Source: Hyphomicrobiales bacterium (GTDB lineage Bacteria > Pseudomonadota > Alphaproteobacteria > Rhizobiales > Rhizobiaceae). Taken from it: a DNA stretch of 64,000 nt. Below are positions 34,639 through 43,702 of this stretch, one piece after another. Position 1 is the first letter of the stretch. Each line of letters begins with the position of its first letter. The position numbers and the translations under genes are program-made. Where the stretch lies: positions 62,001 through 126,000 of the forward strand of contig UCKU01000034.1 of NCBI GenBank assembly GCA_900473185.1, given 5' to 3'. The notes beneath the pieces were generated by a model, which did not search any database, was not told the DNA's origin, and saw nothing but the letters and a program-made list of their open reading frames with translations.

Positions 34639-35868
34639 ATGGGCGAATTCATCATCAAGATGCCGGATGTCGGCGAAGGCGTCGCCGAGGCAGAGCTTGT
34701 CGAATGGCATGTGAAGGCCGGCGATCCCGTGCGCGAGGACATGGTGATCGCCGCCGTCATGACCGACAAGGCAACCGTCGAAATTCCCTCGCCCGTCAGC
34801 GGCACGGTGACCTGGCTTGCCGGTGAGATCGGCGATCGCATTGCCGTCAAGGCGCCGCTGGTGCGCATCGAGACGGCAAGCGGGGCCCGAGAGGCGGAAC
34901 TCGAAACCGTCCCTCAGCCGCAGCCCGCTGAGCCGGTGAAAGCAGAAGCTCCAAAGCCTGTTCCAAAGGCCCCAGCGCCGGCAGTTCAGCCGACCGAAAA
35001 GCCCCTCGCTGCGCCATCGGTGCGGCTGTTTGCCCGCGAGAGCGGCGTAGATCTAAGGCAGGTGCAGGGCACAGGTCCGGCCGGCCGTATCCTGCGCGAA
35101 GATATCGAACAGTTCCTGAACCAGGGTTTGGCGCCCGCTCCGGCGCGCACCGGCCTGGCAAAGAAGACGACGACCGAGGAGATCAAGCTGACCGGTCTTC
35201 GGCGCCGCATTGCCGAAAAGATGGTGCTTTCGACCTCACGTATTCCCCACATCACGTATGTGGAGGAGGTGGATATGACGGCACTTGAGGAACTGCGCGC
35301 CACCATGAATGCCGATCGCAAGGCCGAGCATCCCAAGCTGACGGTGCTGCCCTTCCTGATGCGGGCGCTGGTCAAGGCGATTTCCGATCAGCCCGATGTC
35401 AACGCCACCTTCGATGATGATGCCGGCATCATCACGCGCCATAGCGCCGTGCATATCGGCATTGCCACGCAGACGCCGGCGGGGCTCACCGTGCCCGTGG
35501 TGCGGCATGCCGAAGCGCGCGGCATCTTCGATTGCGCAGTCGAAATGAGCCGGCTGGCGGAAGCGGCGCGTTCGGGTACCGCAACGCGTGACGAACTATC
35601 AGGCTCGACCATCACCATCAGTTCGCTCGGCGCTCTCGGCGGCATCGTTTCCACGCCCGTCATCAATCACCCGGAAGTGGCGATCATCGGCGTCAACAAG
35701 ATCGCGACACGGCCGGTCTGGGACGGTGCGCAATTCGTGCCCCGCAAGATGATGAACCTCTCCTCCAGCTTCGATCACCGCATTATCGACGGCTCGGACG
35801 CGGCAACATTCGTGCAGCGCATCCGCACGCTGCTCGAAACGCCGGCGCTCATTTTCATCGAAGGCTGA
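34639..35868 (+). CDS. bkdB: Branched-chain 2-keto acid dehydrogenase E2 (dihydrolipoyl acyltransferase)
   Basis: 409 residues in three parts. An N-terminal lipoyl domain has VMTDKATVEIPSP with Lys44 as the lipoylation site. A Pro/Ala/Lys linker (about residues 95-130) leads to a peripheral-subunit binding domain (PSVRLFARESGVDLRQVQGTGPAGRILREDI). The C-terminal catalytic domain ends with LSSSFDHRIIDGSDAATFVQRI (His and Asp catalytic). Only one lipoyl domain, as usual for BCKDH. It follows E1 beta by 3 bp. Confidence 0.94.
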   Translation: MGEFIIKMPDVGEGVAEAELVEWHVKAGDPVREDMVIAAVMTDKATVEIPSPVSGTVTWLAGEIGDRIAVKAPLVRIETASGAREAELETVPQPQPAEPVKAEAPKPVPKAPAPAVQPTEKPLAAPSVRLFARESGVDLRQVQGTGPAGRILREDIEQFLNQGLAPAPARTGLAKKTTTEEIKLTGLRRRIAEKMVLSTSRIPHITYVEEVDMTALEELRATMNADRKAEHPKLTVLPFLMRALVKAISDQPDVNATFDDDAGIITRHSAVHIGIATQTPAGLTVPVVRHAEARGIFDCAVEMSRLAEAARSGTATRDELSGSTITISSLGALGGIVSTPVINHPEVAIIGVNKIATRPVWDGAQFVPRKMMNLSSSFDHRIIDGSDAATFVQRIRTLLETPALIFIEG

Positions 35869-35871
35869 GCC

Positions 35872-37269
35872 ATGAAAGAGATTGTCTGCAAGCTCCTCGT
35901 CATCGGTGCTGGCCCCGGTGGTTATGTCTGCGCCATCCGTGCCGGCCAGCTCGGCATCGACACTGTCATCGTCGAGGCCGGTAAGCCGGGCGGCACCTGC
36001 CTGACAGTCGGCTGCATTCCCTCCAAGGCGCTGATTCATGCCGCAGAGGAATTCGACGCCGCGCAGAAAATGCTGACGGGCAAGAATCCGATGGGCATCC
36101 GCGTCGAAGGCGCTTCGATCGATCTGGCAAAAACGATCGGCTGGAAGGACGGCATCGTCGGCCGGCTGACGAGTGGCGTCTCCGGCCTGTTGCAGAAGGC
36201 GCGCGTGAAGATCGTCCACGGCCGCGCTCATTTCCGCGACGGCAAGACGGTCGAGGTAGAGACGGAGACCGGCCAGCAGATCATTCGCGCTGAGACCGTC
36301 GTCATTGCCACCGGCTCCGATTCGGTGGAACTCCCGAACCTGCCTTTTGGTGGCCGCGTTATTTCTTCGACCGAGGCGCTGTCTTTGGGGGAATTGCCGA
36401 AAAATCTCGTCGTGGTCGGCGGCGGTTATATCGGGCTGGAGCTTGGAATAGCTTTTGCGAAGATGGGGTCACAGGTGACGGTGGTCGAGGCGATGCAGCA
36501 GGTGCTGCCACAATATGATGCCGATCTCGTTCGGCCCGTCATGCGCAAGATGACCGAGCGCGGCATCCGCGTCTTGACCGGCGCGAAGGCGATCGGCCTT
36601 TCCGATGCAGGCGATGGGCTTGTCGTCGAAACGCCTGACGGCCGGCAACAGGCGCTTGCTGCAGACCGTATTCTGGTGACCGTTGGCCGCCGTCCAAGAA
36701 CGGCAGGCTCAGGCCTCCAAGAGCTCGATCTCGACCGCGCCGGTCCCTTTCTCAGGATCGACGATCGCTGCCGCACGTCCATGCGCGGCATTTATGCCAT
36801 TGGTGATGTTACCGGCGAGCCTATGCTGGCGCATCGGGCCATGGCGCAGGGGGAAATGGTGGCAGAGATCGTTGCCGGAAAGAAACGCGCCTGGGATAAG
36901 CGCTGCATCCCGGCGATCTGCTTTACCGATCCGGAAATCGTCAGCGCCGGTCTGTCCCCGTCGGAAGCACGCACCCAGGGTTATGATATCAGGACCGGCC
37001 ATTTTCCCTTCAGCGCGAACGGGCGGGCGATGACCATGCTCTCGGAAGAAGGGTTTGTGCGTGTGGTGGCGCGGGCCGACACCAATCTGGTCCTCGGCCT
37101 GCAGGCGGTGGGCGCTGGGGTTTCCGAGCTCTCGGCCGCCTTCGCGCTTGCCATCGAAATGGGCGCGCGGCTGGAAGATATCGCCGGCACGATCCATGCT
37201 CATCCGACGCGCAGCGAGGCGGTCATGGAAGCGGCGCTGAAAGCCCTGGGGAACGCCCTTCACATTTGA
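35872..37269 (+). CDS. lpdA: Dihydrolipoyl dehydrogenase (E3) of the branched-chain complex
   Basis: 465 residues. FAD motif VIGAGPGGYVCAIRAGQLG, redox disulfide GGTCLTVGCIPSKALIH (Cys43 and Cys48), NAD motif VVVGGGYIGLELGIAFAKMG, second FAD contact GIYAIGDVTGEPMLAHRAMAQG, and the C-terminal His-Pro active-site base in HAHPTRSEAVMEAA. It reoxidises the E2 dihydrolipoamide. It is 3 bp after the E2 stop and last in the operon. A dedicated lpd copy for BCKDH is common. Confidence 0.94.
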   Translation: MKEIVCKLLVIGAGPGGYVCAIRAGQLGIDTVIVEAGKPGGTCLTVGCIPSKALIHAAEEFDAAQKMLTGKNPMGIRVEGASIDLAKTIGWKDGIVGRLTSGVSGLLQKARVKIVHGRAHFRDGKTVEVETETGQQIIRAETVVIATGSDSVELPNLPFGGRVISSTEALSLGELPKNLVVVGGGYIGLELGIAFAKMGSQVTVVEAMQQVLPQYDADLVRPVMRKMTERGIRVLTGAKAIGLSDAGDGLVVETPDGRQQALAADRILVTVGRRPRTAGSGLQELDLDRAGPFLRIDDRCRTSMRGIYAIGDVTGEPMLAHRAMAQGEMVAEIVAGKKRAWDKRCIPAICFTDPEIVSAGLSPSEARTQGYDIRTGHFPFSANGRAMTMLSEEGFVRVVARADTNLVLGLQAVGAGVSELSAAFALAIEMGARLEDIAGTIHAHPTRSEAVMEAALKALGNALHI

Positions 37270-37451
37270 GCCGCTCGCCCGGTAAGCCCGTCGCGTTCCG
37301 CCGGGTTGCAGCCTCCATATGCGCTGTCCGATCGCAAGAGAAGTCTACATGGTCGATCGGCTGCTTTGCCGCGAAGTCTCACCGAACCAGTTTACTGCCT
37401 GCAATTTCGCGACACCCAATCTGCTGATGCAGGCGGGATAAGCCCCGACCT

Positions 37452-37694
37452 TCAGTGCACCAGGCCTACCGGCGCATCTTCGATTGTTCCCTCGACGGGC
37501 AGGTTTATGCCGCTCTCGGCGAGATCCTGCAGCAGCGCTCCGAGCGCGAGATCGAGGCAATAGACGGAGAACTCGGCATTGAGTTCCCGGGCGTTCTGAC
37601 GGGCGTAGGAAACGAGCCGCGCGAGCGAGGCGATATCGCGCAGTCGTTGATCCTTCTCGGCGGTCCCGAGTTCGATGGTGTCTTCCGTTGCCAT
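37452..37694 (-). CDS. Small unrecognised protein (80 aa)
   Basis: 80 residues (MATEDTIELGTAEKDQRLRD opening), acidic and probably helical throughout, ending with EGTIEDAPVGLVH. The ATG at 37694 lies 10 nt after a GGGGAG site; a GTG six bases further up is also possible. The downstream sequence has no second gene. Its amphipathic helices (IASLARLVSYARQNAREL) suggest a protein-binding role, but no family is recognised. A start in the neighbouring frame would conflict with it, and I consider this frame the real one because of the ribosome site. Confidence 0.5.
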   Translation of the reverse strand: MATEDTIELGTAEKDQRLRDIASLARLVSYARQNARELNAEFSVYCLDLALGALLQDLAESGINLPVEGTIEDAPVGLVH

Positions 37695-37827
37695 TCTCAC
37701 TGAGCTCCCCAGACGTGTTGGAAGGAGTTCTAGCGGATGCGGTCGAAGAAAGCGCGTGACACTGGCGTGACACCAGTTTGGATAGCGTATCGGGAGGTGG
37801 CAACTCCGTTGAGCCAGGCTAACGGGG

Positions 37828-39765
37828 CTAGAAGCCTGCCTTTCGCAGAGCCTCGCGATACTGTTCCTTCTGCCATGCTTCCTTGAAGGGCACCAGCGTC
37901 AGCCATCTATCGACGTCGAAATCGGGATTGGTTTCGCGTGCCTTGCGCATATAGAGGCGGGCCTTTTTCACGTCGCCGAGCATCGCCCAGCAGGCGGCTG
38001 CAAGCCGGTCGGCCGGCGTGCGATCCTCCATTCTGCTGATCGCATCCAGCGCTTCCTTATAGCGGAAGAGGGCAAAGTTCGCGCCGGCCTCGGTCCAGAG
38101 ATAATCGGCGGGGCTCAGCGGATTGAGCGAGATCGCCCGCTCGATCTTCGCGAGCCCATCGGCCGGGCGCGAGGCATGCACCAGCGTATCGGCATAGCTT
38201 GCGATGCCGTCGGCATAATGCGGGCTCAGTTCCTCGGCGACCTTCAGCGCCACCACGCTTTCATCGAGTTCGTTCAGATAGAGCTTGGCGACGCCGAGCT
38301 GGCGGAAGCCGGAAGCCAGCGACGGATCGGCGACGATCGCCCGGTTTGCATAGTCTTCCGCAAGCTGGATCAGCTCTCCATCGCCGCGAGCCGTCAGCAG
38401 CCATTCCACCAGGAAGGTGTGGGCAAGGCCGGCGAGCGCCGGTGAGAAATGCGCGCTGTGCTGGACGGCGTCGCGGAACGCCTTCCGGGCGCGCCGGATG
38501 TCCGGCAGGGAAAGCCGCTTCATGTCCCGGAAGCCCAGGAGATAGCTGTGATAGGCGGCCGGATTGTTTTCGAAAGCTCCGCGCACGCTCTCGTTCTGGC
38601 GGATGTGACTGGAGAGCTCCTTGGCAATGCGCCGCGCGATCTCCCGCCGGTCGGTGATCAGGTCGTATTTTTCGAGGCTGAAGCGCTCGGCCCAGATGAC
38701 CTCGTCATTGGCGGCATAGACGAGCTGAACGAACAGCGACGGCGTGTCGCCGCCGGCTGTCAACCGCGTGTCGAGCACGTAGGAGATCGAATGGCGCAGG
38801 ATCATGCCCGACCGATCGGCATGGCGTGCGATCTGTGCGGCGGTATGGGGTGCAACGACCGAGACGCTATTTACGGCGCAAAGGCCGATGGTCACGTCCT
38901 CGATCAGCGCCTCTGAAAGTATCGGCGCGAGACCGGCCCCACCGGCTTCGACCGGCGGCAACAGGGCGAGGCGGGGCAAAGGCGCAGCTTTCAGAATGAT
39001 ACCGCTTTCCGTCGCCGGCGCGGCGGCCAAGGCTGGCGCCCTACTGGCATCGAAAATCTTGCGCACTTCCTTCAGGGCCTGCAGATCGAGGCCGATCTCC
39101 AACGAGTGCTGGAGATCGCGGCTGCGGCTCTCGAAAAGCTGCCTGGCGTTTTCTAGATGCCCTTCGGCCTCATAGGCTTGCATCAGGATATGGCGGATAT
39201 TTTCGTCATCGGGGGCATCGCGGAATATCCTGAGCGCTGCCTCCTTGATGAGGCCGATATCGGCCCGCGAGTGCGCTTCCGGAAGCGCTCGCTTCAGCGC
39301 GTCGACGAGGATTGCCATATGCCGGTTGCGCTTGCTGGATACCCATTCTCGTATGCTGACGCTTTGATCTGCGAGTTCGGCGAGGAAATCCGATTGCAAC
39401 AGGGATACGAGCCTTCGCAGCACATCGAGCGGATCGGCCGAGGACAGGGTATCAAGTTCAGAGCGGTCAGCGACGAAGGCCTCCCGTCTGATCCGTACAT
39501 CCGTCGCAGTAAAGACCAGCAGCTCCACGCCGAGTTCTGCCTGCCGCGCCTGGACACGCGAGATCATCTTGCGCAGATTCGCCATGATATCGGGATTGCC
39601 AGCGCTGTCCCACAAGAAGCGGGCGAGTGTGCCGCGCGAACATCCGCTGTCAGGTCTGTCCAGCAGATAGCAAAGGGTCAACAAACCCTTTTCTGGGAAG
39701 GATACAGGCTCTCCCGCCGCGTTCAGCAGCCGCAACGTACCGAATGACTCAAGCCTGAGGGACAT
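37828..39765 (-). CDS. SARP/BTAD-type regulator with adenylate-cyclase-like middle and TPR repeats
   Basis: 645 residues. N-terminal winged-helix/BTAD layout: LRLLNAAGEPVSFPEKGLLTLCYLL (OmpR-like DNA-binding), then a helical bacterial transcriptional activator domain (RHILMQAYEAEGHLENARQLFESRSRDLQHSLE). The middle (about 255-400) resembles the cyclase-type signal-response segment seen in TolB-like/adenylate cyclase proteins (LPPVEAGG, ILSEALIEDVTIGLC, SYVLDTRLTAG) but lacks an evident cyclase catalytic set. The last 200 residues are TPR-like (GFRQLGVAKLYLNELDESVVALKVAEEL). Probably a transcriptional regulator for an adjacent system; its target is unknown. Confidence 0.8.
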   Translation of the reverse strand: MSLRLESFGTLRLLNAAGEPVSFPEKGLLTLCYLLDRPDSGCSRGTLARFLWDSAGNPDIMANLRKMISRVQARQAELGVELLVFTATDVRIRREAFVADRSELDTLSSADPLDVLRRLVSLLQSDFLAELADQSVSIREWVSSKRNRHMAILVDALKRALPEAHSRADIGLIKEAALRIFRDAPDDENIRHILMQAYEAEGHLENARQLFESRSRDLQHSLEIGLDLQALKEVRKIFDASRAPALAAAPATESGIILKAAPLPRLALLPPVEAGGAGLAPILSEALIEDVTIGLCAVNSVSVVAPHTAAQIARHADRSGMILRHSISYVLDTRLTAGGDTPSLFVQLVYAANDEVIWAERFSLEKYDLITDRREIARRIAKELSSHIRQNESVRGAFENNPAAYHSYLLGFRDMKRLSLPDIRRARKAFRDAVQHSAHFSPALAGLAHTFLVEWLLTARGDGELIQLAEDYANRAIVADPSLASGFRQLGVAKLYLNELDESVVALKVAEELSPHYADGIASYADTLVHASRPADGLAKIERAISLNPLSPADYLWTEAGANFALFRYKEALDAISRMEDRTPADRLAAACWAMLGDVKKARLYMRKARETNPDFDVDRWLTLVPFKEAWQKEQYREALRKAGF

Positions 39766-39784
39766 GGGACGGTATCGTCCGCTT

Positions 39785-40243
39785 TTACTCTGTGCGGGAT
39801 TCCGGCTCGTCCATTCTCAGCGCGTTCAGCGGAATGTCGCTGCTTTCGGCCTGCGCCATCGCCTTGACGAGCGAGATGATCGTCTCGCGAATGCGCCGGT
39901 CCTCGATCTTCACGAAGGCCTTGTTGAGGACGAGACCTTCCTTCGACCGCAGAAATTCCGTGACCGGATCGGCGGGGGCGGACAAATCGAGGCCGGCAAG
40001 GCTCGGCGCTTCCGAATCGTCCTGCTCGAAAAAGAAGGCCGGCGAGGTGCGCAGCACTTCGGCGATCTTCTGCAGACGGCTTGCGCCGATGCGGTTGATG
40101 CCCTTTTCGTATTTCTGCACTTGCTGGAAGGTAACGCCGATCTGTTCGGCAAGCCGCTCCTGGCTCATGCCGAGAAGCTGTCTGCGCCTGCGCATACGCA
40201 TGCCGACATAGGTATCAATCGCGTTCGGTGTCTTGACGTTCAT
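39785..40243 (-). CDS. XRE-family transcriptional regulator (PraR/PhaR-like type)
   Basis: 152 residues. The HTH_3 motif MRMRRRRQLLGMSQERLAEQIGVTFQQVQKYEKGINRIGASRLQKIAEVL covers about residues 15-65, and it closely resembles the rhizobial PraR-like regulators (GMSQExLxexlgiTFQQxQKYEKGxNRxGASRL). The rest is a divergent C-terminal tail. It is divergent from the nine-gene operon at 40506 across 262 bp, so it is a reasonable candidate regulator of that operon; that link is inference. Confidence 0.88.
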   Translation of the reverse strand: MNVKTPNAIDTYVGMRMRRRRQLLGMSQERLAEQIGVTFQQVQKYEKGINRIGASRLQKIAEVLRTSPAFFFEQDDSEAPSLAGLDLSAPADPVTEFLRSKEGLVLNKAFVKIEDRRIRETIISLVKAMAQAESSDIPLNALRMDEPESRTE

Positions 40244-40505
40244 GGCCTACCTTCTGTCTCTTTCGCATTTCAGTCCATTGACTTGTAGACGGCATCGCGC
40301 CGCTTTTCTATGATTTGTTTTTGATATCATATGAAGGCCGATCTGGACCGGCTCTGCTTTCTTCGACCCTTCGATGGTCCGGCGTTCTTTTGGAGATTAA
40401 TTTTCATCTAAATCGGTAGAAAATTGGTATTCCATTCCGCGCTCGAATTACGGGAAACCGCTATCACCTCTCCTGAACAACTCGAATGTCAAATGAGGGA
40501 ACGCA

Positions 40506-41387
40506 ATGCTTTCGAAATCCTTCGCCGGCCTCTTTGCCGGCGCGATCCTCGCCGCCTTCGTGGGCGCACCGGCACAGGCCGATGCGGTAAAGATCGGCAG
40601 CAAGAATTTCACCGAACAGTTCGTCGTCGCCGAGATCTACGCGCAGGCGCTTGAAAAGGCCGGTGTCGAAGTCGAGCGCCACCTCAACCTTGGTGCCACG
40701 CTCGTCGCCCACACGGCGCTGACGAACGGCGATATCGATCTCTACCCGGAATATACCGGCACGGCGCTAGCCGCCGTCGTCAAGGGCGACCTGTCGGGCT
40801 CTGCCGACAAGATCTATTCCGACGTCAAGGATTACTACGAGAAGAACCTCAAGCTGACGCTTCTGCAGCCGACGCAGATCAACAACGGCTATGCGATCAT
40901 CACGCTTCCGGAAACCGCCGAGAAGTACAAGTTGAAGACGCTGAGCGACCTCGGACCGGTCTCCAAGAACTTGACCTTTGGCGCCGAGGGCGGCTTTGGC
41001 GAGCGCAAGGATGGCTTGCCGGGGCTGAAGCAGACCTACGGCATCGAGTTCAAGGAATTCAAGATCTTCGCCAAGCTCGGCATCCGTTATAGTGCGCTGA
41101 CGAGCAAGGATCTCGACGTTTCCTACGGCTTTGCGACCGACTGGCAGATCTCCGACAATAAGTTGGTCGTGCTCGACGACGACAAGCATCTCTTCCCGCC
41201 CTATTACCTCGTGCCGGTCGTGCGCCAGGATGCACTCGCCAAGAACCCGAAGATCGCCGAGGTTCTGAACAAGGTGAGCCCGCTTCTCAACAACGAGACC
41301 ATGCGCGAGCTGAACGCCAAGGTCGATCGCGACAAGGAAGAGCCGGCTGACGTTGCCGCGGAATTCCTGAAGGCCAAGGGCATCTGA
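40506..41387 (+). CDS. Periplasmic binding protein of an OpuC/YehZ-type quaternary-amine ABC transporter
   Basis: 293 residues with a signal peptide (MLSKSFAGLFAGAILAAFVG, cleaved after APAQA). The OpuAC domain begins VKIGSKNFTEQFVVAEIYAQAL, then DIDLYPEYTGTAL and NNGYAIITLPETAEKY, the standard betaine/choline/carnitine-binding layout. The family binds quaternary ammonium ligands in an aromatic cage, and includes osmoprotectant and ergothioneine importers. First gene of the operon. A strong hairpin sits 43 nt after its stop. The ligand is not fixed by the sequence. Confidence 0.92.
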   Translation: MLSKSFAGLFAGAILAAFVGAPAQADAVKIGSKNFTEQFVVAEIYAQALEKAGVEVERHLNLGATLVAHTALTNGDIDLYPEYTGTALAAVVKGDLSGSADKIYSDVKDYYEKNLKLTLLQPTQINNGYAIITLPETAEKYKLKTLSDLGPVSKNLTFGAEGGFGERKDGLPGLKQTYGIEFKEFKIFAKLGIRYSALTSKDLDVSYGFATDWQISDNKLVVLDDDKHLFPPYYLVPVVRQDALAKNPKIAEVLNKVSPLLNNETMRELNAKVDRDKEEPADVAAEFLKAKGI

Positions 41388-41429
41388 TCGACAGCGAGAC
41401 GCAAGTTTCGCTTTCCCTGAAGAAAAAAT

Positions 41430-41454
41430 GCGGCGAAGCTTGCAGCTTCGCCGC
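41430..41454 (+). terminator. Hairpin between the binding-protein and permease genes of the betaine-type importer
   Basis: GCGGCGAAGCT and AGCTTCGCCGC, an 11-bp stem with a 3-nt loop (TGC), followed by TTTGTC and preceded by AAAAAA. Such a compact stem with a short T-run within an operon suggests partial termination or RNA 3'-end protection favouring the binding-protein transcript. Confidence 0.65.
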
Positions 41455-41488
41455 TTTGTCGTGATCGTGCAGACAGGATTTCTCGCGT

Positions 41489-42106
41489 TTGAACTGGGCA
41501 CCCAAGCATATTCCGGAAATCGCGCTTGCCGTCTGGCAGCATCTGGTGCTGTCGATTTCATCCGTGCTCATCGGCCTTGCGATCGCGCTCGTGCTCGGCA
41601 TCGTCTGCGCCCGCCGGCCGAGGCTCTACGCCTTCGCGCTGACGGTGACGAACATCATCTTCGTCATTCCGAGCCTGGCGCTCTTTGCGCTGCTGATCCC
41701 CTTCGTCGGCCTCGGTATGAAGCCGGCGTTGATCGGGCTTTCCTCCTATTGCCTGCTGATCCTTTTGCGCAACGTCGTTACTGGTATCCGCGGCGTTCCG
41801 GCCGACGTGCTCGATGCCGCCGACGGCATGGGCTATGGCCCGTGGCAGCGGCTCTTCCGCATCGAACTGCCGCTCGCCTTGCCGCTGATCGTCTCCGGCG
41901 CCCGCATCGCACTCGTGACCGTCATCGGTATTGCGACGGTCGCTGCCTTTATCGATGGCGGGGGGCTCGGCACGATCATTCTGATCGGCATCGATCAGGA
42001 ATATGCCGAGAAGATCCTGGTCGGCGGCATTCTGACGGCACTGCTGGCCATCATCTTCGATTTCATTCTCACCCGGGCCGAGCAGGCCCTGGTGCGCTGG
42101 CAGTGA
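41489..42106 (+). CDS. Permease of the OpuC/YehZ-type importer
   Basis: 205 residues, most likely from the TTG at 41489 with an AGGA site upstream; no better start exists in this frame. Five to six hydrophobic segments, with the core VTNIIFVIPSLALFALLIPFVGLG and the ATPase-contact loop LDAADGMGYGPWQRLFRIELPLALPLI. Homologous to OpuCB/OpuCD- and YehW/YehY-type permeases. It is the first of two distinct permeases here. Confidence 0.9.
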   Translation: MNWAPKHIPEIALAVWQHLVLSISSVLIGLAIALVLGIVCARRPRLYAFALTVTNIIFVIPSLALFALLIPFVGLGMKPALIGLSSYCLLILLRNVVTGIRGVPADVLDAADGMGYGPWQRLFRIELPLALPLIVSGARIALVTVIGIATVAAFIDGGGLGTIILIGIDQEYAEKILVGGILTALLAIIFDFILTRAEQALVRWQ

Positions 42107-42116
42107 GGGCGTGGCG

Positions 42117-42758
42117 ATGCTGAGCACTGCCTTCTTCTGGATCGTCGATCACCAGGACGAATTCTTCCGTGCCCTTGGCCGCCATCTCCTGATGTCCGGC
42201 GTTTCACTGGCGATCGCACTCGTCATTGCGCTGCCATTGGCGATCCTGATCGTCAATCACGGCCGTTTCGCCTTCGGCGTCATCAACATCGTCAATGGCC
42301 TCAGGACCATTCCGAGCCTTGCGATCCTGGCAATCATGCTGCCGCTTCTCGGCATCGGCATCCTGCCGTCGATCGTGGCGTTGACGGTGCTTGCCCTGCC
42401 GCCGATCCTGCTCAATGCCTATGTCGGGTTGCGCGATGTCGATGCCGATGCGGTGGAGGCGGCGATCGGCATGGGCATGAGCAGAAGCCAGGTTCTGCGC
42501 AAGATCCGCATTCCGCTGGCAGCCCCCGCCATGTTCGCCGGCGCCCGCACGGCGGCCGTCCAGGTACTGGCCGGAGCGACGCTCGCGCCCTTCATCGGCG
42601 GCGGCGGGCTCGGCGATTTTATCGCTACCGGCATCGGCATGATGGACATGTCGCGGCTCATCGTCGGCGCTGTGCCGATCGCGATCCTGGCGCTCGCCAC
42701 CGAATTCATCCTCGGCCGCGCCGAGAAGCATCTGTTTGCAGAAAGAACCGCCGCATGA
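42117..42758 (+). CDS. Second permease of the OpuC/YehZ-type importer
   Basis: 213 residues, ATG at 42117 chosen for an AGGG site 8-9 nt upstream (a GTG two codons earlier is also open). Five or six membrane spans; EAA loop VEAAIGMGMSRSQVLRKIRIPLAAPAMFAG. The next gene, the ATPase, starts inside its last codons (4-bp overlap). Confidence 0.9.
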   Translation: MLSTAFFWIVDHQDEFFRALGRHLLMSGVSLAIALVIALPLAILIVNHGRFAFGVINIVNGLRTIPSLAILAIMLPLLGIGILPSIVALTVLALPPILLNAYVGLRDVDADAVEAAIGMGMSRSQVLRKIRIPLAAPAMFAGARTAAVQVLAGATLAPFIGGGGLGDFIATGIGMMDMSRLIVGAVPIAILALATEFILGRAEKHLFAERTAA

Positions 42759-43687
42759 TCCGCATGGAGAACGTCACCAAGCGCTACGGCGAAAGCGCTG
42801 CGCCTTCGGTGGACAATCTGACGCTTGATGTGCCCGAGGGCTCGACGGTCGCGCTGATTGGCCCGTCTGGCTGCGGCAAGACGACGACGATGCGCATGAT
42901 CAATCGGTTGATAGAGCCGACAGAGGGGCGCATCTTCGTCAATGGCGAGGACGTGACAAAAGCCGATCCGGTCAAGCTTCGCCGCCACATCGGTTACGTC
43001 ATCCAGAATGTCGGTCTCTTTCCGCACATGACGATCGCCGAAAACATCGCGGCCGTGCCGAACCTGCTCGGCTGGGACCAGCCGCGGATCGCAAAGCGCA
43101 CGGATGAACTTCTCGATCTCGTCGGCCTCGACCCCAGGGAAATGCTGAAGCGCTATCCGCGCCAGCTCTCCGGTGGCCAGCGCCAGCGTATCGGCGTGGC
43201 GCGCGCCCTTGCGGCCGATCCCTCGGTGCTGTTGATGGACGAGCCCTTCGGCGCGATCGACCCGATTGCCAGAACGCGCCTGCAGGACGAGTTCAAGCAG
43301 ATTCTGAAGCGCGTGCGCAAGACGGCGGTGCTGGTCACCCACGATCTCGACGAGGCGATCCGCCTCGGCGACCGCATCGCCATCATGCGTGCCGGCAAGA
43401 TCGTGCAATATGACGCGCCGGATGCGATCCTCTCCCATCCGGCCGACGATTTCGTCGCGAATTTCGTCGGTATAGACCGGGCGATCAAGCGGCTCAGCCT
43501 GTTTTCGGTCGCCGACGCGATGCGGCCTGGTGCCCCTTCGTCACCCGCCGCCAGTGTCACCGCAAGCGCCAATCTGCGCGATGCCTTGTCGCTGATGGTC
43601 GCCGCCAACAGCGACGTGCTTTCGGTGGTCGATGGCGGTGGCATTGTTACCGGGCAGCTGACGCGCGACGCGATTTTCTCGATCTGA
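42755..43687 (+). CDS. ATP-binding protein of the OpuC/YehZ-type importer
   Basis: 310 residues. Walker A GPSGCGKTT at 36-44, signature LSGGQRQRIGVARALAADPSVLLMDEPFGAID, and a short C-terminal tail from about residue 250 (SPAASVTASANLRDALSLMVAANSDVLSVVDGGGIVTG) that looks like a partial CBS domain; full OpuA-type ATPases carry two CBS repeats. It couples uptake to ATP hydrolysis and could sense ionic strength through the CBS region; that is inference. Confidence 0.92.
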   Translation: MIRMENVTKRYGESAAPSVDNLTLDVPEGSTVALIGPSGCGKTTTMRMINRLIEPTEGRIFVNGEDVTKADPVKLRRHIGYVIQNVGLFPHMTIAENIAAVPNLLGWDQPRIAKRTDELLDLVGLDPREMLKRYPRQLSGGQRQRIGVARALAADPSVLLMDEPFGAIDPIARTRLQDEFKQILKRVRKTAVLVTHDLDEAIRLGDRIAIMRAGKIVQYDAPDAILSHPADDFVANFVGIDRAIKRLSLFSVADAMRPGAPSSPAASVTASANLRDALSLMVAANSDVLSVVDGGGIVTGQLTRDAIFSI

Positions 43688-43702
43688 GTGCAGGAGTTTC
43701 TG

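Noticed and set aside
37345..37803. A 152-codon minus-strand frame over the small 80-aa gene
   Set aside because: Arg/Ser-rich sequence with no good ribosome site; the 80-residue frame has a better start and protein-like composition.
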